Assembly: GCF_015477805.1 (NCBI RefSeq)
Contig: NZ_JADLQL010000002.1
Span: 620,001-684,000, forward strand
Length of the DNA: 64,000 bases
Origin: Nocardia flavorosea
GTDB taxonomy: Bacteria > Actinomycetota > Actinomycetes > Mycobacteriales > Mycobacteriaceae
Direction of reading: 5' to 3'
The number at the start of each line of letters is the position of its first letter. Position 1 is the first letter of the stretch. The notes under the pieces were generated by a model. It was not told where the DNA came from and searched no databases. It was given only the letters and a program-made list of their open reading frames with translations. A program made the position numbers and the translations under genes. This document shows, one piece after another, positions 26,147 through 34,860 of this stretch.

Positions 26147-26613
26147 CGATGTTTCCTCGGTTGCGTGTGGTTTCCTGTCGTTTCGCGGATCACCGCCAGT
26201 AGTTCCCGCAGGTCGGCGGCGAGTCCGGTGAGTCGTTCGGCATCGAATCCCGGTAGCGGGTCCGGCAATGCTGCACGGATGGCCGCGCGGGACGCGGCGA
26301 GCCGGGCCCGCCCCGTCGGGGTGAGTTCGACGACCACGGCCCGGGAATCGTCCGGATCGCGGCGACGGGAGACATAGCCTTCCCGCACCAGCCGGGCGAT
26401 GAGCGTGGTCGCCGTGGGTTGCGAGGTGCGGTCGATTCGGGCGAATTCGCTGATACGCAGCGGACCGCGCTCTTCGAGTGCCGCCAGCGCCCGCACGGTG
26501 GCATGCGGCAGAATCTCGGCGCTGAGCATTCCCGCCGCGCGCGTGAGCCGACCCGCGGTGACCAGTAGATCGACGACACTGTCGTCCACATCGGTACCGC
26601 GGTTCGGCTGCAC
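26143..26613 (-). CDS. MarR-family transcriptional regulator
   Basis: This 156-residue winged-helix protein starts at GTG 26613. The MarR core runs VRALAALEERGPLRISEFARIDRTSQPTATTLIARLVREGYVSRRRDPDDSRAVVVELTPTGR, with the usual DDSRA wing. It heads a two-gene operon with the MFS pump, the classic layout of a ligand-released repressor of its own efflux system. An ATAG/CTAT inverted repeat sits just upstream of the start. Confidence 0.88.
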   Translation of the reverse strand: MQPNRGTDVDDSVVDLLVTAGRLTRAAGMLSAEILPHATVRALAALEERGPLRISEFARIDRTSQPTATTLIARLVREGYVSRRRDPDDSRAVVVELTPTGRARLAASRAAIRAALPDPLPGFDAERLTGLAADLRELLAVIRETTGNHTQPRKHR

Positions 26614-26627
26614 CCCGATATTATTAC

Positions 26628-26640
26628 ATAGGCTAACTAT
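26628..26640. promoter_or_regulatory. Inverted repeat ATAGGCTAACTAT, candidate MarR operator
   Basis: ATAG and CTAT flank a five-base spacer 15 bases upstream of the MarR start, beside an AT-rich TAATAATAT that could be the -10 region. This is the most likely site of autoregulation. Confidence 0.4.
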
Positions 26641-26739
26641 TTATTTCCAGGCCCGTCACGGGGATACACGACACACCACCTGTCCCGTACAACCGAGGCG
26701 GCCTGAGTGATCAGTGGCGCCGGCGGCAAGGGTTGCGCC

Positions 26740-26773
26740 TGTTGTGGCGCTTGCCGGCAAAGCGCCACAACAG
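26740..26773. other. Strong 13-bp hairpin of unknown function
   Basis: TGTTGTGGCGCTT (26740-26752) pairs perfectly with AAGCGCCACAACA (26761-26773) around an eight-base loop. No T tract follows on either strand. It lies in the 315-base gap between MarR and fadA6, where I see no gene. It could be part of a small RNA or a second terminator. Confidence 0.5.
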
Positions 26774-26792
26774 AGCACCGGCCGGAAACAGA

Positions 26793-26840
26793 AAGACCTC
26801 CGGTAACCGCCCGTAGGGGCCGATTACCGGAGGTCTTTTC
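26793..26840 (-). terminator. Intrinsic terminator downstream of fadA6
   Basis: AAAGACCTCCGGTAA (26793-26807) pairs perfectly with TTACCGGAGGTCTTT (26825-26839). On the minus strand the stem runs into TTTCTGTTT. The 15-bp stem with T runs on both sides makes it effective for the kstR2-fadA6 transcript and possibly in both directions. Confidence 0.88.
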
Positions 26841-26928
26841 CCGCGTACCGCCGCGACCTCGAGTCCGCGCTCCGGCCGCGGACGGGGTAGCCCCCGCCGG
26901 GAGATCCCGCGCTAGCTCCGCGCAGCGA

Positions 26929-28116
26929 TCACCGCTCGATACGCTCGATGATGGTCGCGTTCGCCGTACCGCCGCCTTCACAGATGGTCAGCAGACCGTA
27001 GCGGCCGTTGATCCGCTCCAACTCGTTGAGCAGGGTCGCGAACAGCTTCGCGCCGGTCGCCCCGAGCGGATGGCCGAGGGCGATCGCGCCGCCGTTGACG
27101 TTCACCTTCTCCGGATCGGCGCCGGTCTCCTTCAACCAGGCCAGAACCACGGGAGCGAAGGCCTCGTTGATCTCGATCGCGTCGATATCGTCGATGCTCA
27201 AGCCGGTCTTCTCCAGCGCGAACTTGGTCGCCGGGATGGGCGCGGTGAGCATGTAGAGCGGATCGGCGCCGCGGGCGCTGACGTGGATAATGCGGGCGCG
27301 GGGGGTCAGGCCGTATTCCTCGACCGCCCATTCCGAGGCCAGCAGGGTCGCGCTGGCGCCGTCGGAGATCTGCGAGGCCACCGCCGCGGTCAGCGGGCTG
27401 CCCTCCTCCAGAGCCGGTAGCGTTGCCATCTTCTCCAGGCTGGTTTCGCGCGGCCCCTGATCGATCCAGAAATCGCCGACCGGCACGATTTCTTTGTCGA
27501 ACCGGCCGGCCTTGATGGCGGCGCGGGCCCGTTCGTGGCTGCGCAGCGCCCAGCGTTCCATATCCTCGCGGCTGATCCCCCACTTCTCGGCGATCATCTG
27601 CGCGCCGCGGAACTGGGACACCTCCCCGGTGCCGTACCGGTGATCCCAGCCCTTCGCGCCGACGAACGGGGAATCGAAACCGTATTCCTTACCGGCGAGC
27701 ATGGCCGCGGAGATCGGGATGGCGCTCATGTTCTGCACCCCACCGGCCACGATCACCTCGGCGGTACCGCTCATGATCGCCTGAGCGCCGAAGTTGATCG
27801 CCTGCTGGCTGGACCCGCACTGCCGGTCCACCGTCACACCGGGCACTTCCTCGGGGTATCCGGCGGCCAGCCACATGGTCCGGCCGATATTGCCGGCCTG
27901 CGGGCCGACGTTGTCGACGCAGCCGACGATCACATCGTCGACATTCGCCGGATCGATCGGGTTACGCGACATCAGGCCCTGCAACGCGGCCGCACCGAGA
28001 TCGGCTGGATGGACCTCGGCCAGCGCGCCACCGCGCTTACCGACCGGGGTGCGCACCGCGTCGACGACATAGGCCTCGCGCAGCGGCGTGTAGGGGCGGC
28101 GGGCGGCTGTAGCCAT
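26929..28116 (-). CDS. fadA6: FadA6, thiolase of the HIP pathway
   Basis: This 395-residue thiolase starts at ATG 28116, after AGGAGAAAA. Catalytic residues are Cys100 (VDRQCGSSQQ), His349 (ALGHPLGATG) and Cys379 (TICEGGGTA). FadA6 carries out the thiolytic step in C/D-ring breakdown. It follows kstR2 by ten bases, as Rv3557c-Rv3556c, so it is transcribed with its repressor. Confidence 0.93.
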   Translation of the reverse strand: MATAARRPYTPLREAYVVDAVRTPVGKRGGALAEVHPADLGAAALQGLMSRNPIDPANVDDVIVGCVDNVGPQAGNIGRTMWLAAGYPEEVPGVTVDRQCGSSQQAINFGAQAIMSGTAEVIVAGGVQNMSAIPISAAMLAGKEYGFDSPFVGAKGWDHRYGTGEVSQFRGAQMIAEKWGISREDMERWALRSHERARAAIKAGRFDKEIVPVGDFWIDQGPRETSLEKMATLPALEEGSPLTAAVASQISDGASATLLASEWAVEEYGLTPRARIIHVSARGADPLYMLTAPIPATKFALEKTGLSIDDIDAIEINEAFAPVVLAWLKETGADPEKVNVNGGAIALGHPLGATGAKLFATLLNELERINGRYGLLTICEGGGTANATIIERIER

Positions 28117-28126
28117 GGGTTTTCTC

Positions 28127-28738
28127 CTAATCGGTATGGCCCGGCACGGTGAGCCCGTCGAGCACAATGGTGAGGTACTGCTTGGCGAGGGTGTCGACAG
28201 TGACCGATCCGCCACCCGGTTGATACCAGCGCACCGCCACCCAGACGGTGTCGCGCAGGAACCGGTAGGCCAGATCGATATCGAGTTCGGGGCGGAAGCT
28301 GCCGTCGGCTACACCGCTGGAGAGCACGCGCCGCCACAGTTCCCGGAATTCGCGGTTGTATTCGCCGATATAGGCGAAACGTTCGGAGCTCTGCAGCCGT
28401 TTGGCTTCGGACTGGTAGATGGCGACCGCGGCATGCGAACGATCGATCGCCTCGTAGGAGGCCAGCACCAGAGCTTCCAGGGTGGCGCGGGCGCTCAGGC
28501 CCGCGTCGGCGATTTCGCGGTAGCGGCCGAAGAGTTCGTCGAGGAACCCGCGCAGGATCTCGTCTACCATTCCCTCTTTCGACGAAAAGTGGTGATAGAG
28601 ACTGCCGGAGAGGATCCCGGCCGCGTCGGCGATATCTCGTACCGTGGTCGCGCGCACGCCCCGTTCGGCGAACAGCTCGGCCGCCATCTCGAGGAGTTCG
28701 GTTCGCCGGGCCGATTTGGTGGGGTCGGGTGCGGTCAC
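28127..28738 (-). CDS. kstR2: KstR2, TetR-family repressor of the HIP regulon
   Basis: This 203-residue TetR regulator starts at GTG 28738. The helix-turn-helix ELFAERGVRATTVRDIADAAGILSGSLYHHFSSKEGMVDEILRGFLDELF is almost that of M. tuberculosis KstR2, and the ligand domain ends RFLRDTVWVAVRWYQPGG. KstR2 is released by HIP-CoA. Its own promoter carries a KstR2-like operator and a TATTAT hexamer exactly six bases before GTG, so the mRNA should be leaderless and self-regulated. Confidence 0.93.
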   Translation of the reverse strand: MTAPDPTKSARRTELLEMAAELFAERGVRATTVRDIADAAGILSGSLYHHFSSKEGMVDEILRGFLDELFGRYREIADAGLSARATLEALVLASYEAIDRSHAAVAIYQSEAKRLQSSERFAYIGEYNREFRELWRRVLSSGVADGSFRPELDIDLAYRFLRDTVWVAVRWYQPGGGSVTVDTLAKQYLTIVLDGLTVPGHTD

Positions 28739-28769
28739 CCGGCCATAATACAACCAAGCATTTGCTTGG
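28739..28769 (-). promoter_or_regulatory. kstR2 promoter: KstR2-like operator and leaderless -10
   Basis: The dyad CCAAGCATTTGCTTGG (28754-28769) contains ACCAAGCATTTGCT (28753-28766), one change from AnCAAGnnCTTGnT. On the minus strand TATTAT (28750-28745), then six bases, precede GTG 28738. Confidence 0.8.
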
Positions 28770-28792
28770 GTCCATGGTACCGCGAAACGCGA

Positions 28793-28849
28793 CGGGCCCG
28801 GACTTTCCGGCTCCCCCCTCATGAATCGGAGCCGGACCCGCCGGGCCCG
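28793..28849. other. Two-tier hairpin between ipdF and kstR2
   Basis: CGGGCCCGG (28793-28801) pairs with CCGGGCCCG (28841-28849), enclosing CCGGCTCC (28807-28814) paired with GGAGCCGG (28828-28835). It may be a second terminator for the fadE30-ipdF transcript, insulating kstR2. The 355-base gap around it (28739-29093) shows no gene. Confidence 0.5.
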
Positions 28850-29055
28850 ATACGTGGAAGAGCACGACCGCACTACTTTCCGATCTGATTGGACGCGCAG
28901 ATCAACGAACCGGTTCCATCGATGCGATGCCCGGTGGATTGCGGCCATGACACAGCCGTTTCCGCAATGGCAGTGAGGATCGCTGGGCAGCGCCCTACTT
29001 CGGCCGGCAGGCAGGCTCGCTGCCACAACCGCCGACTCCTGAGCGATCCGCTGAC

Positions 29056-29086
29056 CCGGCCGGCACGCGCTGAGCGCACCGGCCGG
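29056..29086 (-). terminator. Hairpin directly downstream of ipdF
   Basis: CCGGCCGG (29056-29063) pairs with CCGGCCGG (29079-29086), with inner GCGC pairing. It starts eight bases past the ipdF stop on the minus strand. Confidence 0.6.
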
Positions 29087-29093
29087 TTACATA

Positions 29094-29891
29094 TCAGGCG
29101 CGCTGGCTGCTGACCGAGACGACCTCGCCGGTCAGATAGGTCGTGTAATCGCTGGCCAGCATGGCGATGGTGGCCGCGACCTCCCACGGCTCGGCGGCCC
29201 GGCCGAAGGCTTCGCGCTCGGAGAGCGAATCGAGCAGATCGCTGGAACTGACCTTGTCGAGGAACGCGTGCCGGGCGATACTCGGCGCCACCGCATTGAT
29301 CCGGACCCCGAACTCGGCGGCCTCCACCGCACTGCACCGGGTCAACGCCATCACGCCGGCCTTGGCGGCGGCGTAGTGGGCCTGGCCGTACTGAGCCCGC
29401 CAGCCCAGCACACTGGCATTGTTGACGATCACGCCACCGTGTTTCGCGTCCCGGAAGTAGTTCAGCGCGGCGCGGGTGCAGCGGAAGGTGCCGTTGAGGG
29501 TGATATCGAGGACTTTGTCCCACTGCTCATCGGTCATATCGACCACCGGCGTCTCACCGCCGAGACCGGCATTGTTGACGAAGATCTCGACCCCGCCCAG
29601 CGCCGCGGCGGCGCCACGGACGAGTTCGTCGACCTGCGCGGTGCTGGTCACATCGCAGGCGATCGCGTGCACCTTACGGTCGGCGAACTCCTCGGACAGC
29701 TCCGCGCGAGTCGCTTCCAGACGCCGTTCGTGCCAGTCGGAGACCACCACGTCCGCGCCTTCGCTGAGCAGCCGGCGGGCGGTGGCGGAACCGATTCCGG
29801 TTCCGGCGGCCGCGGTCACCACGGCGCGGCGGCCGGTGAGCAGCCCGTGACCGGGGGTCTGGGCCGGGGGGACCGACAGCGGCCCGCTCAC
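29094..29891 (-). CDS. ipdF: IpdF, SDR of the HIP pathway
   Basis: This 265-residue SDR starts at GTG 29891, overlapping the fadE30 stop (GTGA). The cofactor loop is the unusual TAAAGTGIGSATARRL rather than TGxxxGIG, as in the Rv3559c family. NNAG and YAAAK are present. IpdF interconverts the 5-hydroxy and 5-oxo forms of HIP CoA esters, according to published pathway models. It is cotranscribed with fadE30, divergent from fadD3. Confidence 0.9.
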   Translation of the reverse strand: MSGPLSVPPAQTPGHGLLTGRRAVVTAAAGTGIGSATARRLLSEGADVVVSDWHERRLEATRAELSEEFADRKVHAIACDVTSTAQVDELVRGAAAALGGVEIFVNNAGLGGETPVVDMTDEQWDKVLDITLNGTFRCTRAALNYFRDAKHGGVIVNNASVLGWRAQYGQAHYAAAKAGVMALTRCSAVEAAEFGVRINAVAPSIARHAFLDKVSSSDLLDSLSEREAFGRAAEPWEVAATIAMLASDYTTYLTGEVVSVSSQRA

Positions 29892-31150
29892 TGCCGGGCC
29901 TCGCGGGGCAGGCCGAGCACACGCTCGGAGATGATGTTGCGCTGCACTTCGTTCGAACCTCCGTAGATCGTATCGGCGCGGGTGAACAGGTACAGCCGCT
30001 GCCATTCGTCGAGATCGTCGTCGGCGGCGACCAGGCCGGCCGCGCCGCGCACCGCCATGGCGAGTTCACCGAGACCGCGATGCCAATTCGCCCACAGCAG
30101 TTTGCCGACCGAGGCCTGTCCCCCGTCGTCGGCGGTTTCGGCCATCGTGCGCATGGCGTGCGCACGAAGTACCCGCAGGCCCACCCAGGCGCGATCGACC
30201 TGTTCGGCGAGCAGCGGGTCGTCGAGGGCGCCCGATTCGCGGGCCATCTCCTCGATGGCCGCCAGTTCCCGGGCGAAACGGATCTGCTGGCCGAGGGTGG
30301 AGATACCGCGTTCGACGTTGAGTGTGCCCATGGCGACGCGCCAGCCGTCACCGGGATCGCCGACCACCAGATCGGCTTCGGTGCGGGCGTCGTCGAAGAA
30401 CACCTCGTTGAACTCGGAGGTGCCGGTGAGCTGGTTGATGGGCCGGACCTCGATCCCCGGCTGGTTCATCGGGACCAGCAGGTAGGACAGCCCCTTGTGC
30501 CGTTTCGACCCGGGCTCGGTGCGGCATACCGCGAAGCACCAGTCGGCCACATGGGCCAGCGAGGTCCAGATCTTCTGGCCGTTGATCGACCAGTGGTCGC
30601 CGTCGAGGCGAGCCGAGGTCGATACCGCGGCCAGATCGGATCCGGCGCCGGGTTCGGAGTAGCCCTGGCACCACAGTTCGGTGACCGTACGGATACCGGG
30701 CAGGAACCGGTCGCGCTGGGCGTCGGTACCGAAGGCCAGCAGCGTCGGGCCGAGCAGTTCCTCGCCCACATGCGAGACGCGGGCCGGCGCGTTCGCCTTC
30801 GCGTACTCCTCGTGGAAGATGATCTGCTGGGCCACGCTTGCCGCCCGGCCGCCGTATTCGACGGGCCAGCCGAGGCAGGTCCAGCCCGCGGCGGCCAGGG
30901 CGCGGTCCCATTCCAGGCGTTCGTCGAATGCCTCGTGCTCGCGGCCGGGCCCGCCGAGGCCGCGCAACTCGCGGAATTCACCGTCGAGTTGTTCGTCGAG
31001 CCAGCCGCGGACCTGCGCGGCGAATTCGCTGTCGCTCAGGGCGGCCACGCTGGTCCGCTCGACGGCAACACGCGGCGCGGCGGCCGCTTCGGCCGTTTGC
31101 GGCCCGCCGTCGCGACCGGTACCGGATTCTGAGGTCTGGATAGCACCCAC
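29888..31150 (-). CDS. fadE30: FadE30, acyl-CoA dehydrogenase of the HIP pathway
   Basis: This 420-residue acyl-CoA dehydrogenase starts at GTG 31150. It has LWCQGYSEPGAGSDLA and INGQKIWTSLAHVADW (flavin and substrate loop), and ends TIYGGSNEVQRNIISERVLGLPR. FadE30 dehydrogenates 5-OH-HIP-CoA. The start is six bases after a TATCCT hexamer, so the message looks leaderless. A perfect KstR2 site lies 17 bases upstream and is shared with fadD3. It overlaps ipdF by four bases. Confidence 0.93.
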   Translation of the reverse strand: MGAIQTSESGTGRDGGPQTAEAAAAPRVAVERTSVAALSDSEFAAQVRGWLDEQLDGEFRELRGLGGPGREHEAFDERLEWDRALAAAGWTCLGWPVEYGGRAASVAQQIIFHEEYAKANAPARVSHVGEELLGPTLLAFGTDAQRDRFLPGIRTVTELWCQGYSEPGAGSDLAAVSTSARLDGDHWSINGQKIWTSLAHVADWCFAVCRTEPGSKRHKGLSYLLVPMNQPGIEVRPINQLTGTSEFNEVFFDDARTEADLVVGDPGDGWRVAMGTLNVERGISTLGQQIRFARELAAIEEMARESGALDDPLLAEQVDRAWVGLRVLRAHAMRTMAETADDGGQASVGKLLWANWHRGLGELAMAVRGAAGLVAADDDLDEWQRLYLFTRADTIYGGSNEVQRNIISERVLGLPREARQ

Positions 31151-31180
31151 GCCGGTAGGATAACCTACCAAGCACTTGCT
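31151..31180. promoter_or_regulatory. KstR2 operator and promoter between fadE30 and fadD3
   Basis: ACCAAGCACTTGCT (31167-31180) matches AnCAAGnnCTTGnT at every defined base. On the minus strand TATCCT (31162-31157), then six bases, precede GTG 31150. On the plus strand TAGACT after the operator could be the fadD3 -10 element. Confidence 0.88.
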
Positions 31181-31228
31181 TTGTAGACTCCGTTCGAGAC
31201 CGCGCGCACCGCACACGGCCGCACGACC

Positions 31229-32809
31229 ATGAGGACACCCGTGACAACCCCTGCGCAAACCCCGCCGGTGGCACAGACCATCCCCGCGGCACTGCACGCC
31301 GCCGCCCAGACCTACGGTTCGGCGCCCGCACTGGCCGACGGACCCGTCCGGCTCGACTGGACTCAGTTACTCACCGAGGTCCAGGACGTGGCCCGCGCGC
31401 TGATCGCCCGCGGAGTACAGGTCGGCGACCGGGTGGCGATCTGGTCGCCCAACACCTGGCACTGGGTGGTCGCCGCGCTGGGCGCGCACTACGCGGGCGC
31501 GACACTGATACCGCTCAACACCCGCTATGTCGCCGACGAGGTCGTCGATGTGCTGCGCCGGGTGGACGCCAAGGCACTGTTCATCGCCGGAACGTTCCTG
31601 AAACGCGATCGCCTCACCGAACTGCGCGGGGCCGCGCCCGACCTGCACATCGACACCGTCGTGGTAGTACCCGTCGAGGGTCCGCAGGATCGAGTCGAGG
31701 GCGCGCTGAACTGGTCGGATCTGGCCGAAACCGCCGCCACGGTGAGCCGGGAGCAGGTGATCGAACGGGGCGAATCCGTCAGCCCCGAGGACCTGTCCGA
31801 CATCCTGTTCACCTCCGGTACCACCGGCCGTAGCAAGGGCGTACTCATCGCGCACCGGCAGACCCTGTCGACGGCTCGCGCGTGGGCCGAATGCGCGACG
31901 CTGAACAGCGCCGACAACTACTTGATCGTGAACCCTTTCTTCCACAGCTTCGGCTACAAGGCGGGGATCATCACCTGTCTGCTGACGGGCGCCACCATCG
32001 TGCCGCAGATCGTCTTCGATGTGCCGACCACCATGCGCCTGATCGACCAGGAGAAGATCACCGTTCTGCCCGGCCCGCCCACGATCTACCAGACCATCCT
32101 CGATTTCCCGGACCGCGGCGAATTCGATCTGAGCGGGCTGCGGGTGGCGGTCACCGGTGCGGCGCAGGTCCCGGTAGCGCTGGTCGAGCGGATGCGCGCG
32201 GAACTCGATTTCGATGTGGTGCTCACCGCATACGGTCTCTCGGAATCTTCCGGCTTCGGCACCATGTGCCGGGTCGACGACGACGCCGAAACCATCTCCG
32301 GCACCAGCGGCCGGCCCATTGCCGGATTCGAACTGAAGTTGAGCGATGTCGGGGAAATCCTGCTACGCGGCCCCAACGTGATGCTCGGATACCTCGACGA
32401 TCCGGAAGCCACCGCGAAAACCGTCGACGCGGACGGCTGGCTGCACACCGGCGATATCGGTGTGGTCGACGAACGCGGGTACCTGAAGATCACCGACCGG
32501 CTGAAGGATATGTACCTCAGCGGCGGATTCAATGTGTATCCCGCCGAAATCGAACAGGCTCTCGCCAAGCTCGACGGTGTCGCCACTGCCGCGGTGATCG
32601 GAGTCCCCGATCACCGCATGGGTGAAGTGGGCAAGGCATTCATCGTCCGCAAACCGGGCGCGACGCTCACGGAGGACCAGGTGTTCTCTTACGCCACCAA
32701 GGCGCTGGCCAACTTCAAGGTGCCGCGGTTCGTCGAATTCCGCGACGAACTGCCCTACAACGCCGGCGGCAAGGTGCTCAAACGTCAGTTACGTGAGGAG
32801 AATTCGTAA
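31229..32809 (+). CDS. fadD3: FadD3, HIP-CoA ligase
   Basis: This 526-residue acyl-CoA synthetase begins at ATG 31229; GTG 31241, preceded by GAGGA at good spacing, is an equally likely start. It has VAIWSPNTWHWVV, the AMP-binding P-loop LFTSGTTGRSKGV, NPFFHSFGYKAGI, LTAYGLSESSG, GWLHTGDIG and the C-terminal lysine motif GGKVLKRQL. FadD3 activates 3aα-H-4α(3'-propanoate)-7aβ-methylhexahydro-1,5-indanedione and so produces the KstR2 inducer. It leads the operon with a crotonase and fadE31-fadE32. Confidence 0.93.
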   Translation: MRTPVTTPAQTPPVAQTIPAALHAAAQTYGSAPALADGPVRLDWTQLLTEVQDVARALIARGVQVGDRVAIWSPNTWHWVVAALGAHYAGATLIPLNTRYVADEVVDVLRRVDAKALFIAGTFLKRDRLTELRGAAPDLHIDTVVVVPVEGPQDRVEGALNWSDLAETAATVSREQVIERGESVSPEDLSDILFTSGTTGRSKGVLIAHRQTLSTARAWAECATLNSADNYLIVNPFFHSFGYKAGIITCLLTGATIVPQIVFDVPTTMRLIDQEKITVLPGPPTIYQTILDFPDRGEFDLSGLRVAVTGAAQVPVALVERMRAELDFDVVLTAYGLSESSGFGTMCRVDDDAETISGTSGRPIAGFELKLSDVGEILLRGPNVMLGYLDDPEATAKTVDADGWLHTGDIGVVDERGYLKITDRLKDMYLSGGFNVYPAEIEQALAKLDGVATAAVIGVPDHRMGEVGKAFIVRKPGATLTEDQVFSYATKALANFKVPRFVEFRDELPYNAGGKVLKRQLREENS

Positions 32810-33720
32810 TGTCGGAGAACCTGTCCCCGACCGGAAACGGGAGTATTCCCTACGAACCCGATGTGGTGACCTATGAGCGCCGGGGCGCTGTCGCGGTGGT
32901 CACCCTGAACCGGCCGGACTATCGCAACGCGCAGAACTCCGTGATGACCTACGCGATCGACGCCGCATTCGAACGTGCGGTGGAAGATCCCGAGGTAAAG
33001 GTCATCGTGCTGGCCGGGAACGGGAAGCATTTCAGCGCCGGCCACGATCTGGGCACACCGGGTCGCGACCATCACGTGAAATACCAGAACAAAGCCGCGC
33101 TCTGGTGGGACCATGTGGACCGCCCCGGCGGCGATCAGCGTTTCGCCCGGGAGACCGAGGTGTACCTGGGGATGTGCCGCCGCTGGCGGGAGATCCCCAA
33201 GCCGACCATCGCCATGGTGCAGGGCGCCTGTATCGCAGGTGGGCTCATGCTGGCCTGGGTCTGCGATCTGATCATCGCCTCCGACGATGCCTTCTTCTCC
33301 GACCCGGTGGTGCGTATGGGTATTCCGGGCGTCGAATACTTCGCTCACCCGTGGGTGATGGGCCCGCGCGCCGCCAAGGAATTCCTGTACACCGGTGATC
33401 GTTTCGACGCCGCACAGGCCAAGGAATGGGGCATGGTCAACCGGGTGGTTCCGCGGGCGGAGCTGGAAACCGAAACCATGGCCCTGGCCGAGAAGATCTC
33501 GGCCATGCCGCAGTTCGGGCTGGCATTGACGAAGAAGGCGGTCAACCAGTCCGAGGACCTCATGGGTATGCGCGCCGGAATGGATTCGGTATTCGGCCTG
33601 CACCATTTCGCGCACGCCCACAATGCCGAAGTCGGCACCGACTCGCTCGGCGGGCTGAACGCCAAATCTATGAAAGCGCAGGCGACAACCGCCGCGGATA
33701 CGAACGACGGGAAAGCCTGA
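32809..33720 (+). CDS. Crotonase-family protein lacking the usual catalytic Glu
   Basis: This 303-residue enoyl-CoA hydratase/isomerase-fold protein starts at ATG 32809, overlapping the fadD3 stop (TAATG). Oxyanion-hole segments are GKHFSAGHDLG and GACIAGGLMLAWVCDLIIAS. Where hydratases read GQPE, this protein reads FFSDPVVRMGIPG, so the second catalytic Glu is absent. It is inserted between fadD3 and fadE31, which are adjacent in M. tuberculosis. A HIP-pathway hydratase, isomerase or hydrolase role is inferred from the operon. Confidence 0.82.
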   Translation: MSENLSPTGNGSIPYEPDVVTYERRGAVAVVTLNRPDYRNAQNSVMTYAIDAAFERAVEDPEVKVIVLAGNGKHFSAGHDLGTPGRDHHVKYQNKAALWWDHVDRPGGDQRFARETEVYLGMCRRWREIPKPTIAMVQGACIAGGLMLAWVCDLIIASDDAFFSDPVVRMGIPGVEYFAHPWVMGPRAAKEFLYTGDRFDAAQAKEWGMVNRVVPRAELETETMALAEKISAMPQFGLALTKKAVNQSEDLMGMRAGMDSVFGLHHFAHAHNAEVGTDSLGGLNAKSMKAQATTAADTNDGKA

Positions 33721-34860
33721 ATGGATCTCGATCTCGACGAAAGCACCCGGGAATTCCAGCGGGAAGTCCGCGAATTCCTGGCGGCCAATGTTCCCGCCGA
33801 ACCACTGCCCTCGATGGATACGGCGGCAGGATTCGAAGCGCACCGGGAGTGGGAGCACAAGCTGGCCGAGGCCCGCTTGTCCGTGGTCTCCTGGGCGCCC
33901 GAATACGGCGGACGCGATGCGTCACTACTGGAATGGGTGCTGTTCGAACAGGAATACTATGCCGCCGGCGCGCCAGGCCGGGTGAGCCAGAACGGTATCT
34001 TCCTGCTCGCCCCCACCCTGTTCGAGCACGGCACACCGGAACAACTCGAACGGATCATGCCGCGGATGGCGCGCGGCGACGATATCTGGGCGCAGGCCTG
34101 GTCGGAGCCGGAAGCCGGTAGCGATCTGGCCGGTATCCGCTCCACCGCGCGCCGAACCGACGGCGGCTGGGTGCTGAGCGGGCAGAAGACCTGGAGTTCG
34201 CGGGCGGCGTTCGCGGACTGGGCGTTCGGCCTGTTCCGCAGCGACCCCGAAGCCGAACGGCACCGCGGGCTCACCTACCTGATGTTCCCGCTCGACGCCG
34301 ACGGTGTGACAGTGCGGCCGATCCCCCAACTCGACGGCGAACCGGGTTTCGCGGAGATCTTCCTCGACGATGTCTTCGTCCCGGACAGCGATGTGATCGG
34401 CGCGCCCAACGAGGGCTGGCGGGTCGCGATGAGTACCTCCAGCAACGAACGCGGCCTGTCGCTGCGCAGCCCCGGCCGGTTCAGCGCGACCGCGCAGCGG
34501 CTGGTCGACCTGTGGACCGAAACCGGCGATACCGGCACCGCGGCCCGTGATGCGGTAGTGGACGCCTGGATCGGCAGCGAAGCCTACCGGCTGCACACCT
34601 TCGGCACCGTCACCCGGCTGAACGAAGGCGGGAAGCTCGGCGCGGAATCCTCCATCACGAAGGTGTTCTGGTCCGAACTCGATATCGCCATGCACGAAAC
34701 CGCCCTGGACCTGCTCGGCGCCGAAGCCGAACAGGCGAGCCGCTGGACCGACGGTTACCTGTTCTCCCTCTCCGGCCCGATCTACGCCGGCACCAACGAA
34801 ATCCAACGCAACATCATCGCCGAGCGGCTCCTCGGCCTACCACGAGGAGGCAGCCGATGA
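33721..34860 (+). CDS. fadE31: FadE31, acyl-CoA dehydrogenase subunit
   Basis: This 379-residue acyl-CoA dehydrogenase starts at ATG 33721, immediately after the crotonase stop. It has WAQAWSEPEAGSDLAGI, VLSGQKTWSSRAAFADW and the terminal IYAGTNEIQRNIIAERLLGLPR. FadE31 is reported to form heterotetramers with FadE32 or FadE33. It overlaps fadE32 by ATGA, consistent with complex formation. It acts on late HIP-derived CoA esters. Confidence 0.9.
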   Translation: MDLDLDESTREFQREVREFLAANVPAEPLPSMDTAAGFEAHREWEHKLAEARLSVVSWAPEYGGRDASLLEWVLFEQEYYAAGAPGRVSQNGIFLLAPTLFEHGTPEQLERIMPRMARGDDIWAQAWSEPEAGSDLAGIRSTARRTDGGWVLSGQKTWSSRAAFADWAFGLFRSDPEAERHRGLTYLMFPLDADGVTVRPIPQLDGEPGFAEIFLDDVFVPDSDVIGAPNEGWRVAMSTSSNERGLSLRSPGRFSATAQRLVDLWTETGDTGTAARDAVVDAWIGSEAYRLHTFGTVTRLNEGGKLGAESSITKVFWSELDIAMHETALDLLGAEAEQASRWTDGYLFSLSGPIYAGTNEIQRNIIAERLLGLPRGGSR

